32,243 bases of DNA, taken from a virus. The stretch spans positions 1-32,243 of IMG/VR virus record IMGVR_UViG_3300032676_002151. One strand, 5' to 3'. Positions 1 through 6,558 of this stretch are shown one piece after another; positions within the stretch are counted from its first letter, which is position 1, and every line of letters starts with the position of its first letter. Both the position numbers and the translations under genes were made by a program. The notes beneath the pieces are model-generated. The model was not told where the DNA came from and did not search any database. It saw nothing but the letters and a program-made list of their open reading frames with translations.

Positions 1-240
1 ATGGGAATGTTGCCGGCAATGAACGAGCCGCCGATGTTGCGGGCGATTCGGGTGGAAGACGAGTTTCGGGCGACGGTGGCGAAGGTGTACGGTGCCGATC
101 GCGCGGACGCGGAAGCGCAGCGGCTGATGGAGTGGTTGGAACGGAACTGGCACAAGGATGCGCAGATCGTGGGGTCGATGATGGTTGAGGTGCTGCGCGT
201 GATGCGTGACGAGAACGAACCGGCGAAGGGTAGACGGTAA
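1..240 (+). CDS. Small early phage protein of unknown function (79 aa)
   Basis: I do not recognise a family. It is a soluble, charged, mainly helical protein with no membrane segment or cysteine; the C-terminal half looks like two amphipathic helices. The first codon is at the window edge, so the true start may lie upstream, or at one of the in-frame ATGs at codons 3, 7 or 12. The stop overlaps the next start as TAATG, which indicates translational coupling with the gene at 240. Position at the head of the early run suggests a replication or regulatory accessory role, but that is inference only. Confidence 0.6.
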   Translation: MGMLPAMNEPPMLRAIRVEDEFRATVAKVYGADRADAEAQRLMEWLERNWHKDAQIVGSMMVEVLRVMRDENEPAKGRR

Positions 241-503
241 TGCCACACCACTATCCGAAGAGCACGGTGCAGGCCGATTACTTTTGCCGGAAATGCGGTA
301 AGAATACGCCGCACTACGTGTATGACGGGCGGTTGGGGCGTTGCATGAATGATCACGCAGTAGTGATGGCGCCCCCAGCCTGCCGACAGGATGACAAGCT
401 GGTGGCGCAGATGCCGATGTTCGCGGACTACACGATCTTTGACGTTGAGCCGGAGTCAGCGAAGTCCTTGAGTGATGGCGAGATCTGGGGAGAGAAGTTG
501 TGA
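240..503 (+). CDS. Small zinc-ribbon-like early protein (87 aa)
   Basis: Function unknown. Residues 16-35 hold a CxxC pair (FCRKCG), with a further Cys and a His in a RCMNDH context about 15 residues later, which resembles a small zinc-binding knuckle of the kind found in many phage early proteins. A fourth Cys follows at about position 48. The start ATG overlaps the previous stop (TAATG), and the 3' end overlaps the next GTG start, so it is part of a coupled early operon. Metal binding is inferred from residue spacing only. Confidence 0.7.
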   Translation: MPHHYPKSTVQADYFCRKCGKNTPHYVYDGRLGRCMNDHAVVMAPPACRQDDKLVAQMPMFADYTIFDVEPESAKSLSDGEIWGEKL

Positions 504-667
504 CGATAGCAGCCAGGGATCAGAGATCAGGAATCAGTAAGGCCCTGGCCGTTGTGGATCGGATGCGGCTGATCTTTGTGGGCGCGGGCGTTAAGTCGGT
601 GAGTGAGGAAATTGTTTTGAAGTGGGCGCGGGAGATTGAGGCCGCGGTGAAGAAAGAGGCGGAGTGA
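500..667 (+). CDS. Short early protein with GTG start overlapping the previous stop (55 aa)
   Basis: A 55-residue frame starts at GTG 500, overlapping the upstream TGA as GTGA, with a GGGGAGAG ribosome-binding site 5 bases upstream. The C-terminal half (VSEEIVLKWAREIEAAVKKE) is a good amphipathic helix and is clearly coding-like. Codons 5-13 are made of the heptad repeat array at 514-540, so the N-terminal residues come from translated repeat. An alternative is a start at ATG 562, giving 34 residues. Function unknown. Confidence 0.5.
   Translation: MTIAARDQRSGISKALAVVDRMRLIFVGAGVKSVSEEIVLKWAREIEAAVKKEAE
514..540 (+). repeat. Heptad array, CAGNNNN orientation (4 units)
   Basis: CAG recurs at 514, 521, 528 and 535, exactly 7 bases apart, with variable four-base tails (units such as CAGGGAT, CAGAGAT, CAGGAAT). 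It lies at the junction of two early genes and is read through by the small frame starting at 500. Confidence 0.8.
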
Positions 668-670
668 GCG

Positions 671-1000
671 ATGGCGACGGCGGCGGTGCGCAAGACGAAG
701 CGGGAGCGGCCGGAAGATGGCGGCGTGGTTTGGCGTGAGCAGTTCAACGCGTTCGAGTGCTATGGCTGCAAGGAGTTCACGGAGATCCGCGACCGGCAGC
801 GGCGCACGCCGGACAGGCTGGCGGAGATGCGGGAGTTTCTGATCATTGACCACACCGAATGCTGGGAGTTCGACGATCCGCGAATGGCGGCCGACGCGCG
901 GAAATACCGGAGCGAAAAAAAGCGGCGGGAGAACTTGAAGGCGCGCGCGGCCAGCGCCCTGAATCGGCAGAATGTGAGCTGGCGCGGGGGACCGCGCTAG
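671..1000 (+). CDS. Hypothetical early protein with CxxC (109 aa)
   Basis: Unrecognised. Highly charged; residues around 34-37 carry a FECYGCKEF motif with CxxC, and a later Cys and His sit in a DHTECWEF segment, so a small metal-binding site is possible. The C-terminal third is very basic (KKRRENLKARAAS), consistent with nucleic-acid contact. Start chosen at ATG 671 because GGAG lies at 661-664. It ends 35 bases before the next gene, and that gap contains CAG heptads. Confidence 0.65.
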   Translation: MATAAVRKTKRERPEDGGVVWREQFNAFECYGCKEFTEIRDRQRRTPDRLAEMREFLIIDHTECWEFDDPRMAADARKYRSEKKRRENLKARAASALNRQNVSWRGGPR

Positions 1001-1011
1001 TGGTCGGTTAG

Positions 1012-1036
1012 CAGTGGACAGCGAGAGGCGGGACAG
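1012..1036 (+). repeat. Degenerate CAG heptad array
   Basis: CAG occurs at 1012 and 1019 (7 bases apart) and again at 1034. The last unit reads CAGTGAA and contains the GTG start codon of the next gene at 1036. Confidence 0.45.
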
Positions 1037-1611
1037 TGAAGAACATCTGGAAGCAGGTTGTGGAGTGGGTGGCCTGGCGCAGGAGGCTGCCTTTGAAGTT
1101 CAGGGCGGCCCAGGAGTTGATGTTGCTGGAGCAGCAGCGCCTGAAGGCGCGCTGCGAGAAGGTGGAAGCCGGTATGCGGGCCGAGCTTGAGCGGGAGCGG
1201 GCGTTTTCGAAGGCGGTGGGGATGCAACTGCTGGAGGTGCGCGAAGAGTTGCGCGCGGCCTGGGCGGAGGCGCGTGCGAGCGAGGCGAAGTGCGATGCGC
1301 TGCGAGATGGGCAGACGCTCTCCGGCCTATCGCCAGCGGAAGTGGAGCGGCTGGCGCTGCTTGTGATGGCGGCGGGGAAGTTGTCGGCCGAGGCTGCAAA
1401 GGTGGTGCTGTATGGGTGGGGCTCACCCTCGCCCTGCACGGGGCGGCCGGCCTATGTGGATGTGGAGCGCGGGATGGGGCGGCTTGCGGCGGCGGCGGAG
1501 CTGATGGCCGAGGCCGGCGACGTGCGCGAGGGGGATGTGCGCGCGTATGGGGTACGGGCAAAGGAGCGCATGGCGGAGCAGGCGACGCGGCAGGGAGCCG
1601 CGAACAGTTAA
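1036..1611 (+). CDS. Coiled-coil early protein of unknown function (191 aa)
   Basis: Begins with GTG at 1036 after a GAGAGG-like site. A basic, Trp-containing N-terminus (KNIWKQVVEWVAWRRR) is followed by a long heptad-rich helix over about residues 30-95 (EQQRLKARCEKVEAG, ELRAAWAEARASE), which should form a coiled coil. The C-terminal half is Ala- and Glu-rich helix. This resembles small phage coiled-coil proteins that act as recombination or replication accessories, but no family is recognised. No catalytic motif is visible. Confidence 0.6.
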   Translation: MKNIWKQVVEWVAWRRRLPLKFRAAQELMLLEQQRLKARCEKVEAGMRAELERERAFSKAVGMQLLEVREELRAAWAEARASEAKCDALRDGQTLSGLSPAEVERLALLVMAAGKLSAEAAKVVLYGWGSPSPCTGRPAYVDVERGMGRLAAAAELMAEAGDVREGDVRAYGVRAKERMAEQATRQGAANS

Positions 1612-1625
1612 AAGTGTGGTGAAGT

Positions 1626-2231
1626 ATGGATTTTCGAGAAAACTCGAGTGTGGCGCCGCGGCGCGATGAGTTTGGCGAGCTGGTGTTCGGCAGCGACTGC
1701 AACGGGCCGGTGATTCATCGGACGCCGGAGGAGCTGGGCCTTGCGCGGGTGGTGAAGGATGCGATGCCGCCGCGCCAGGTGAGCACCTGGGTGGAGCGCG
1801 AGGAGCGGCCCGCTCGGCCGATTGTGAAGAAGGACGCGGCGCGGAAGAACACGCCGGTGGTACCAAGCGCAGTAACAACTGAAAGGAGAAGAGCGATGTC
1901 GAATGGAACGATTCCAGCAGCGGTGAGCGCGGACAAGCGGAGGCTGAACAGCGTGCCGTCAAAGCGCTATGGGAAGCCGGCGATCGGTGTGGTGACCATG
2001 CAGGATGTGCCGGAGCCCCCCCCCCGCAATGGAAGTATCGCCGAGGAGCTGTACGTGCAGATTGCGGCGCTCAAGCCTGGAACTGCGGTGAAGGTGGCTT
2101 TCGAGAGCGAGCAGCATGGCGATTATGTGCGCTCGAAGCTGCGCGGCAAGGCGAAGAAAGACGGGCGGTTTATGGCCAGCTCGCGCACGCTGGATGGGAA
2201 GACGCGGTACTTCTGGCTGGAGAAGCTGTAG
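1626..2231 (+). CDS. Hypothetical early protein with a nested in-frame start (201 aa)
   Basis: Unrecognised. The N-terminal 90 residues are charged and probably disordered. The C-terminal 65 residues (IAEELYVQIAALKPG, then a TRYFWLEKL end) look like a compact alpha/beta domain with basic patches, a candidate nucleic-acid binder. The site upstream of ATG 1626 is weak (GAAG). An in-frame ATG at 1896 has a much stronger Shine-Dalgarno and would give a 111-residue product of the folded part alone. A run of ten C (2016-2025) sits in the coding sequence and encodes part of PEPPPR. Confidence 0.65.
   Translation: MDFRENSSVAPRRDEFGELVFGSDCNGPVIHRTPEELGLARVVKDAMPPRQVSTWVEREERPARPIVKKDAARKNTPVVPSAVTTERRRAMSNGTIPAAVSADKRRLNSVPSKRYGKPAIGVVTMQDVPEPPPRNGSIAEELYVQIAALKPGTAVKVAFESEQHGDYVRSKLRGKAKKDGRFMASSRTLDGKTRYFWLEKL
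1881..1898 (+). promoter_or_regulatory. Strong internal ribosome-binding site and ATG within the 1626-2231 gene
   Basis: GAAAGGAGAAGAGCG precedes an in-frame ATG at 1896 with ideal spacing. It is far better than the site before the annotated start at 1626, so the shorter product is probably made, alone or together with the long form. Confidence 0.6.
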
Positions 2232-2250
2232 GCCGGCCGCCTGTTTAGAG

Positions 2251-2266
2251 CTAACAGTGTTGTTAG
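2251..2266. promoter_or_regulatory. Short inverted repeat, possible operator upstream of the replication gene
   Basis: CTAACA and TGTTAG flank a 4-base centre, 66 bases upstream of the GTG start at 2332, inside a 100-bp non-coding gap that is less GC-rich than its surroundings. It could bind a dimeric regulator such as the XRE protein at 4045. Binding is inference. Confidence 0.3.
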
Positions 2267-2331
2267 AAGTCAACGCACAAACAAACGAATAGACGCGGCG
2301 TACCTGTTGCAGCCGCGCACGGGAAAGCACT

Positions 2332-3573
2332 GTGAACTCTGACTTGAAAAATCTGACGGGCTTGCGCAACGAACGCAAGCCTTGTCATTTCTGGGTGGAT
2401 AACGAGGTTGCGGATTGTTACCAGCCGATTGTGGGCGCGGACGCGATCTGGGTGTACTGCCGGATTGCGCGGAATGCGCACGGGGCCTGGATTGTGTCGC
2501 CGAAGGTGCGCGGCGGCGATACGCGCGTGAGTTTGCGCGAGATGGCGGAATGGTGCGGCAAGAGCGTGGATACGGTGTGGCGCTGCCTGCAGGTGCTGCA
2601 ACATGTTGGGCTGCTGCAAGCGGTGCGCGGCGCGAAGGCAAAGGGGCGTTACGCGCTGGCAGACGTGAAAGACCTGGTTACGCGGGAGGGTGGGGAATAC
2701 GACCGCGAGATCGGTAGCTTTCGACTGCCGGCGGCGAGGGCTGCCGAGCTGAAAGAGCAAGTGCGCGCACTGCGGCTAAAGCTGGCCAGGAAAAAGGCTT
2801 CGGATGCCATGGAAGCCACTCTGGCACAGGGGAAGGATGAGATTTCATCTGTCGCTCAGAGCGACAGATTGGAGGGTGAGCTTTTTGCTGTGCCTGAGGC
2901 AAAGAGCGACAGATTTGTCGCTCTGAGCGACAAAACTGTCGCTCTGGACGCACAGCCTTCTATTACTACAAAAAGCAAGACTGCAAGACAAAATCTACCC
3001 CCCCAACCCCCGCAAGTCACCCCAACGGGCAAAGGGCGCCCGTCGGGGACCCCGACAGCGGGGGAAGCTGGCTTGACCGAGGAGCAGCTTGCTCACCTGG
3101 CTACGATCACGGGCGATGAGGAAGAGCAGAAAAAGCACGGCCTGACAAAGCGGGAGTGGGAGGGCTACTACCGCGAGCAGAACCGGCAGGCGGCCGAGGC
3201 CGCCTGGGAGGAGTGCGCCAAAGCGAAACGGCAGCAGGCACTGGAGAGCCTGCTGCCGGACGAACCGAGGGCGCTGACCTGGGTGATGCAGGAGTGCGGG
3301 TTTTCCGGCGATGAGCGCGGGAGGGGGGTGCGGGGCGCGATTGCGGCGGTGCTGGCGCAGGAGCATGCGCGGGGCAGGCCGCTGTGGGATGTGGCGCCGG
3401 CGATGGCGTTGGCCTGGCGCGACTACGACCAGATCGGCGATCTGCTGGCGGTGCAGTATGGCGCGGTGAAGTTTTTCAGGCTGGGCGTCTGGGCTCGCCG
3501 GAACAGCTGGCGGATTGATGAAAAGAAAGCCGAGCGCAACAGAGCGAGCACGGGGAGTGGGGGAAGACAGTGA
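2332..3573 (+). CDS. Replication initiator-like protein with N-terminal winged helix (413 aa)
   Basis: Residues about 63-110 form a helix-turn-helix with wing (VSLREMAEWCGKSVDTVWRC, then a Gly-Arg-Tyr wing), typical of phage replication initiators of the lambda O / DnaD-like kind and of HTH_36-type proteins. A Lys/Glu-rich coiled segment follows (about 125-160), then a polar linker, then an acidic/basic helical C-terminal domain (about 240-400) that may contact helicase or loader. The linker DNA (2847-2944) carries six inverted or direct octamers, as expected when an origin lies inside its initiator gene. GTG start inside a CTGTGAA unit; the site upstream is GGGAAAG. No helicase Walker motif is seen, so helicase must come from the host or from outside the window. 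Confidence 0.65.
   Translation: MNSDLKNLTGLRNERKPCHFWVDNEVADCYQPIVGADAIWVYCRIARNAHGAWIVSPKVRGGDTRVSLREMAEWCGKSVDTVWRCLQVLQHVGLLQAVRGAKAKGRYALADVKDLVTREGGEYDREIGSFRLPAARAAELKEQVRALRLKLARKKASDAMEATLAQGKDEISSVAQSDRLEGELFAVPEAKSDRFVALSDKTVALDAQPSITTKSKTARQNLPPQPPQVTPTGKGRPSGTPTAGEAGLTEEQLAHLATITGDEEEQKKHGLTKREWEGYYREQNRQAAEAAWEECAKAKRQQALESLLPDEPRALTWVMQECGFSGDERGRGVRGAIAAVLAQEHARGRPLWDVAPAMALAWRDYDQIGDLLAVQYGAVKFFRLGVWARRNSWRIDEKKAERNRASTGSGGRQ
2847..2944. repeat. Iteron-like inverted octamers (TGTCGCTC / GAGCGACA), candidate origin of replication
   Basis: Six exact copies of the octamer lie in 98 bp: plus orientation at 2850, 2916 and 2937; minus orientation at 2859, 2904 and 2925. Two pairs form near-perfect palindromes with a single central base: 2847-2869 with 11-bp arms (ATCTGTCGCTC) and 2914-2934 with 10-bp arms (TTTGTCGCTC). 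An A-rich stretch with several short A runs (2960-2994) follows, which could serve as an unwinding element. Lying inside the initiator gene, this matches the lambda ori/O arrangement. Confidence 0.6.
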
Positions 3574-3594
3574 ACAGTGGAAAGCTGACAGCGG
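3568..3594 (+). repeat. CAG heptad array across a stop/start overlap
   Basis: Units start at 3568 (CAGTGAA), 3575 (CAGTGGA), 3582 (AAGCTGA) and 3589 (CAGCGGG), in exact 7-base register. The first unit supplies both the TGA stop of the replication gene and the GTG start of the next gene. Confidence 0.65.
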
Positions 3595-3815
3595 GCACGA
3601 AGATCGGCGCCGGGCGACGGGGCAGGAAGAGCACTGTGAAGCAGCGGCAGGATTGGTTTAAGGGTGAGATGCTGCTCGGGCGCGCGATGCTGCACGTTCA
3701 ACAGCAATACGCTTTGTATCCGGGTGATTTTCCAGGCGCCGAGGGGGATCCGCATACGTATCTCGCGCGGGCGTTGGCGCGGATTCGCAGAGAGCGTCGC
3801 GAGGCCGGCCGATGA
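3570..3815 (+). CDS. Small basic hypothetical protein (81 aa)
   Basis: GTG start overlaps the upstream stop (GTGA). The first eight residues are encoded by heptad-repeat DNA. The body is strongly basic (GAGRRGRKSTVKQR, and an Arg-rich C-terminus), with a QQQYALYPGDFPGAEGDPHTYL core, suggesting nucleic-acid association. No family recognised. Its 3' end overlaps the next start (ATGA). Confidence 0.6.
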   Translation: MNSGKLTAGTKIGAGRRGRKSTVKQRQDWFKGEMLLGRAMLHVQQQYALYPGDFPGAEGDPHTYLARALARIRRERREAGR

Positions 3816-4045
3816 GAAAGTTTGTGGTGGTGGCGACGTGTATGCGCGGGATCGTGAGTTCACGAGAGCCGCTGGACGATGCGGGGCAGTTGGCCGCGAA
3901 CCGGCAGCTGGACCGGGAAGAGGCGCTGGCGAGCGATGTGGTGGTGTGGCGCAAGCAGCCGCCGCGCGATGGCTGGCGCGAACGCATCAAAGAGCCGACA
4001 CCCTACGTGCAGCGGTTGATGCGGGCCGCGGAGCGGGTTGCGTGA
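3812..4045 (+). CDS. Hypothetical early protein (77 aa)
   Basis: Coupled on both sides by ATGA overlaps. A hydrophobic beta-strand start (MRKFVVVATCM) is followed by a charged helical tail with no known motif. Function unknown. Placement between a basic protein and an XRE regulator argues for an early control or replication accessory role, without direct support. Confidence 0.55.
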   Translation: MRKFVVVATCMRGIVSSREPLDDAGQLAANRQLDREEALASDVVVWRKQPPRDGWRERIKEPTPYVQRLMRAAERVA

Positions 4046-4338
4046 TGGTTAAGCGAAAGGCGATGTCGGAGCGAGAGAAGCAATTCAATGTGTTGGTGGG
4101 CCAGCGGATTTGCAGGGCTCGAAAGGTTGCGGGGTTGAGCGCGAAACAGCTGGCCGCGGTGGCTGGAATCAGCGATTCGCAGCTCTATTACTACGAGGTT
4201 GGCTATTTTCGATGCCCACCGTTCGTGCTGACGGCGTTTGCGCAGCGGTTGAACGTCTCGTTGCGGGATTTGGTTCCGAAGCTCAGGTTATCTGAGGATT
4301 CAGGGAATTCCGCTGGCGCGGGCGGAAAACTCTTCTAG
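4045..4338 (+). CDS. XRE/Cro-CI family helix-turn-helix regulator (97 aa)
   Basis: Residues about 18-75 match the lambda-repressor-like five-helix fold: RICRARKVAGLSAKQLAAVA, then GISDSQLYYYEVGYF as the recognition helix region, then VLTAFAQRLNVSLRDLV. It lacks the C-terminal protease/oligomerisation domain of a full CI repressor, so it is more like Cro or a small single-domain regulator. Start ATG 4045 overlaps the previous stop. It is the last gene of the early run before a 224-bp gap with hairpins, so it may control early transcription. Confidence 0.85.
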   Translation: MVKRKAMSEREKQFNVLVGQRICRARKVAGLSAKQLAAVAGISDSQLYYYEVGYFRCPPFVLTAFAQRLNVSLRDLVPKLRLSEDSGNSAGAGGKLF

Positions 4339-4562
4339 TATTGCGAATGGAACAGAGCCTGCGGTGCGGTGGACTTGAAAGCGTATGCAGGGATGAAGCT
4401 GGACCCGTCGCCGGCAAGACCGGCGAGCACTACGACAGTGGGCAGTGGTAAAGGTAGGTCGACGTGCGCCTGCTGAAGTGTTGCGTTCACAATCCCGGAT
4501 GCGCTCCTGCGCATCGCTGAACGGATCGCTGTTTTTCTCTCCTTTCTCTGACGCGAACCTGT
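4339..4562. other. Non-coding gap with two hairpins between early and lysis regions
   Basis: This gap separates the early genes from the next gene. It holds a perfect hairpin at 4408-4426 (TCGCCGG arms, 5-base loop) and a second at 4498-4515 (GATGCGC arms, 4-base loop). The second is followed 15 bases later by a T-rich run (GTTTTTCTCTCCTTTCTC), so a weak terminator or antitermination site is possible. No promoter was identified with confidence. Confidence 0.4.
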
Positions 4563-5057
4563 ATGGGCAAATCGCGCGCGGCGCGCCGCACGGACAGCGG
4601 CGAGCTCTTCAACCTCTATGGTCCGGAAAGCGCTTTAGGCTTTCCGGTGATTGGCCAGGTCACGGCGGCGCAAGCGGCGGAAAGGGTCGCGGTTGCGCAG
4701 TGGCGCGAGGTCTTCTACTTAACCGGCGAGCTGGCAGGTTACCAGGTCCTGGTGAAAGCCAGGGTCCGCGTAATGCCGGAGCTGCAACCTGCGCTCACGA
4801 TCACGCTGAGTGAGATGCAGATGAACGCGGGGCTGTTTGGGCGTTCGCATACAAAGGGCATGCCGGAGTGGAAGCGGCTGCAGCGGCATGCGAAGTACGA
4901 CAAAGAAAAAATTCTCGCGCCTGAGGATGCGATTGAGCGGGCGCAGGAGAAGGTCAGGTTGTGGCCGCAGCCGGCGAGTCGCATTGACGACGGCAGCGGC
5001 GAACCTATCTATGGCGATCGGGCGACACGCGTTTACCCGAAAACACCTAACAGCTGA
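4563..5057 (+). CDS. Hypothetical phage protein (164 aa)
   Basis: Unrecognised. A mixed alpha/beta N-terminal half (residues 25-85) contains hydrophobic strands, and a basic, helical C-terminal half has a KRLQRHAKYDKEKI segment. There is no signal peptide or TM segment. No good Shine-Dalgarno precedes ATG 4563, so the start is uncertain, but the frame is open and coding-like throughout. It lies between the early region and the lysis genes. Confidence 0.55.
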   Translation: MGKSRAARRTDSGELFNLYGPESALGFPVIGQVTAAQAAERVAVAQWREVFYLTGELAGYQVLVKARVRVMPELQPALTITLSEMQMNAGLFGRSHTKGMPEWKRLQRHAKYDKEKILAPEDAIERAQEKVRLWPQPASRIDDGSGEPIYGDRATRVYPKTPNS

Positions 5058-5081
5058 CTGCAAGAGCGGCGGAGGAAGACG

Positions 5082-5321
5082 TTGGCGATTTCAGACTTGA
5101 ACTGGATCGTTCCGATTGCGGCAGTGCTGGGCATCGTGGGCCAGTGGGGGGTTGGGGCGTTCTATGCGGGCCGGATGGATGAACGTGTGCGCGGCCAGGG
5201 TTTTGAAATTCGCGATTTGAAAGACAAGCAGCGCGAGACGGACAGCACACTGGTGGAGCATGAGGGCCGCATCTCGCATATCGAAGGGCAGAAGGGCTTT
5301 CCGCGCGGCGGTAGCCACTAA
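5082..5321 (+). CDS. Small membrane protein with coiled-coil tail, possible lysis accessory (79 aa)
   Basis: Start TTG 5082 is supported by GGAGGAAG four bases upstream. One N-terminal TM helix (about residues 7-27, NWIVPIAAVLGIVGQWGVGAF) is followed by a charged heptad helix (about 33-68). This resembles phage lysis-cassette membrane proteins (holin-like, XhlA-like or inner-membrane spanin-like in architecture), and the following gene is holin-like. Family assignment cannot be made from sequence alone. Confidence 0.6.
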   Translation: MAISDLNWIVPIAAVLGIVGQWGVGAFYAGRMDERVRGQGFEIRDLKDKQRETDSTLVEHEGRISHIEGQKGFPRGGSH

Positions 5322-5325
5322 CCGG

Positions 5326-5349
5326 CAGTTGGAAGTGAGGAGTGAGGAT
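5326..5349 (+). repeat. Heptad array merging into the RBS of the holin-lipoprotein gene
   Basis: Units CAGTTGG (5326), AAGTGAG (5333) and GAGTGAG (5340) are in 7-base register, and the last provides the purine-rich ribosome-binding site before ATG 5350. Confidence 0.5.
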
Positions 5350-6183
5350 ATGTTCTCGAATATCTGGAATCATCCGAAGACGTCGGCGGCTGGTCTGCTG
5401 ATTGCGATTGTGACGATTGCGAGCGTGTTTTCTCAGCAGGGCATCACGCTGGGAAATGCGGGATCGGGCAGCGTGGTAACGCTGATCAGCGGAGTTGCGG
5501 CGGCGCTGCTTGGCCTGCTGGCGCGCGATCCGGGCGAGCCGGGTTCGCAGCCGGGTTCGACGGCCAAGCTGGGCGTGTGGGCGCTGATTGCGCTGCTGTT
5601 TTCGGGATCGATGTTGACCGGCTGCACGCAAGCGCAGAAGGTGAGCGTGGCGCAGGAGATTGTGAACTGGACGCCGGCGTTTGTGAGCGCGGTGGACACG
5701 TTGGGTGGGGTTGTGGAGATGCTGGACCCCGCAAGCGCTTTGATTGTGAGTCCGGTGACGACGGCCTTGAACGCGTTTGCGCCGCAGTTTGAGTTGGCGG
5801 CAAAGAGCTATCTGGTCAACCCGAACCAGACGACGCTTAAAGTGCTGCAGGCGCTGATTGTGCAGATCCAGCAGAACACGAACATGGCACTGCTGAGCGC
5901 GGCCAAAATTACCAATCCGAACAGCCAGAAGACCGCGCTGACCAATATCAACATGGTGGCGACGATTGTGAACACGCTGCTGGGGTTGGTGCAGAGCGTC
6001 AGCTCAAAGGCGCAGATCGCGGAGATGGCAAGCGGTGTGACGGTGACCTTGGCGATGGTGAGGCCGTTGATGGATGAGCCGGCGTTGGAGTCGGCTGGGG
6101 TGCGGGTGACGGCTGATTTGCGATTACCGGAGCGGGTGACCGCGCAGAGGTATTTCGCGGCTGAGGCGGCGAACGGGTTTTGA
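5350..6183 (+). CDS. Holin-like two-TM domain fused to a lipoprotein (277 aa)
   Basis: Start ATG 5350 follows GAGTGAGG. Residues 11-28 and 41-57 are two hydrophobic helices typical of a small holin-like protein, ending in a polar ARDPGEPGSQPG linker. Then STAKLGVWALIALLFSGS leads to a textbook lipobox LTGC with Cys 92, so residues 71-277 look like a complete lipoprotein with its own type II signal. The C-terminal domain (93-277) is helical and Ala/Val/Thr-rich, with no known motif. An internal GTG at 5575 could start a separate lipoprotein. By neighbourhood (endolysin downstream) it should act in lysis. A fusion of two normally separate genes is the simplest reading. Confidence 0.65.
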   Translation: MFSNIWNHPKTSAAGLLIAIVTIASVFSQQGITLGNAGSGSVVTLISGVAAALLGLLARDPGEPGSQPGSTAKLGVWALIALLFSGSMLTGCTQAQKVSVAQEIVNWTPAFVSAVDTLGGVVEMLDPASALIVSPVTTALNAFAPQFELAAKSYLVNPNQTTLKVLQALIVQIQQNTNMALLSAAKITNPNSQKTALTNINMVATIVNTLLGLVQSVSSKAQIAEMASGVTVTLAMVRPLMDEPALESAGVRVTADLRLPERVTAQRYFAAEAANGF

Positions 6184-6194
6184 GGAGTCGTTCG

Positions 6195-6225
6195 CAGATA
6201 GCAGTGGACTGTGAACGGTTTGCGG
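6195..6225 (+). repeat. Heptad array, CAG/CTG/CGG units
   Basis: C-N-G triplets occur at 6195 (CAG), 6202 (CAG), 6209 (CTG), 6216 (CGG) and 6223 (CGG), exactly 7 bases apart, in the 129-bp gap after the holin-lipoprotein gene. Confidence 0.6.
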
Positions 6226-6312
6226 CGGTGGTGGCCGGGATTCTTGGCGCCGGTTCGCCTCCGGAATAGATGACCCCTAAGCCGCTGCAATTCAATCAAG
6301 AGGAGCAATGCA

Positions 6313-6558
6313 ATGATTCGTGGAAAGTTTGTTGTGGACCATGTGACGCGGTATCGGGGCAATCACGCGCAGGTTGTTCTGGATGCGCGCTATGATTCAA
6401 AGCTCCCTGAAGATCAGCGCTTCGCCGAAGCGACGCCGAGCGGGAAGATCGAGATGTCGGTCACTGTTCCGGCTGTCATCGAAGCATTTCAGCCGGGCAA
6501 GGTGTTTTATGTCGATTTCACCGAAGCGCCCGAAGGAACGTCGCCGAATCACACGTAA
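6313..6558 (+). CDS. Conserved-type small phage protein of unknown function (81 aa)
   Basis: ATG 6313 has GAGGAG 7 bases upstream. The pattern of an N-terminal MIRGKFVVDHVTRY strand pair, a central FAEATPSGKIEMSV segment and a FQPGKVFYVDFTEAP ending is one I know from many siphophage genomes as a small all-beta protein without assigned function. There are no Cys or TM segments. Followed by a 232-bp gap before the next gene. Confidence 0.7.
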   Translation: MIRGKFVVDHVTRYRGNHAQVVLDARYDSKLPEDQRFAEATPSGKIEMSVTVPAVIEAFQPGKVFYVDFTEAPEGTSPNHT

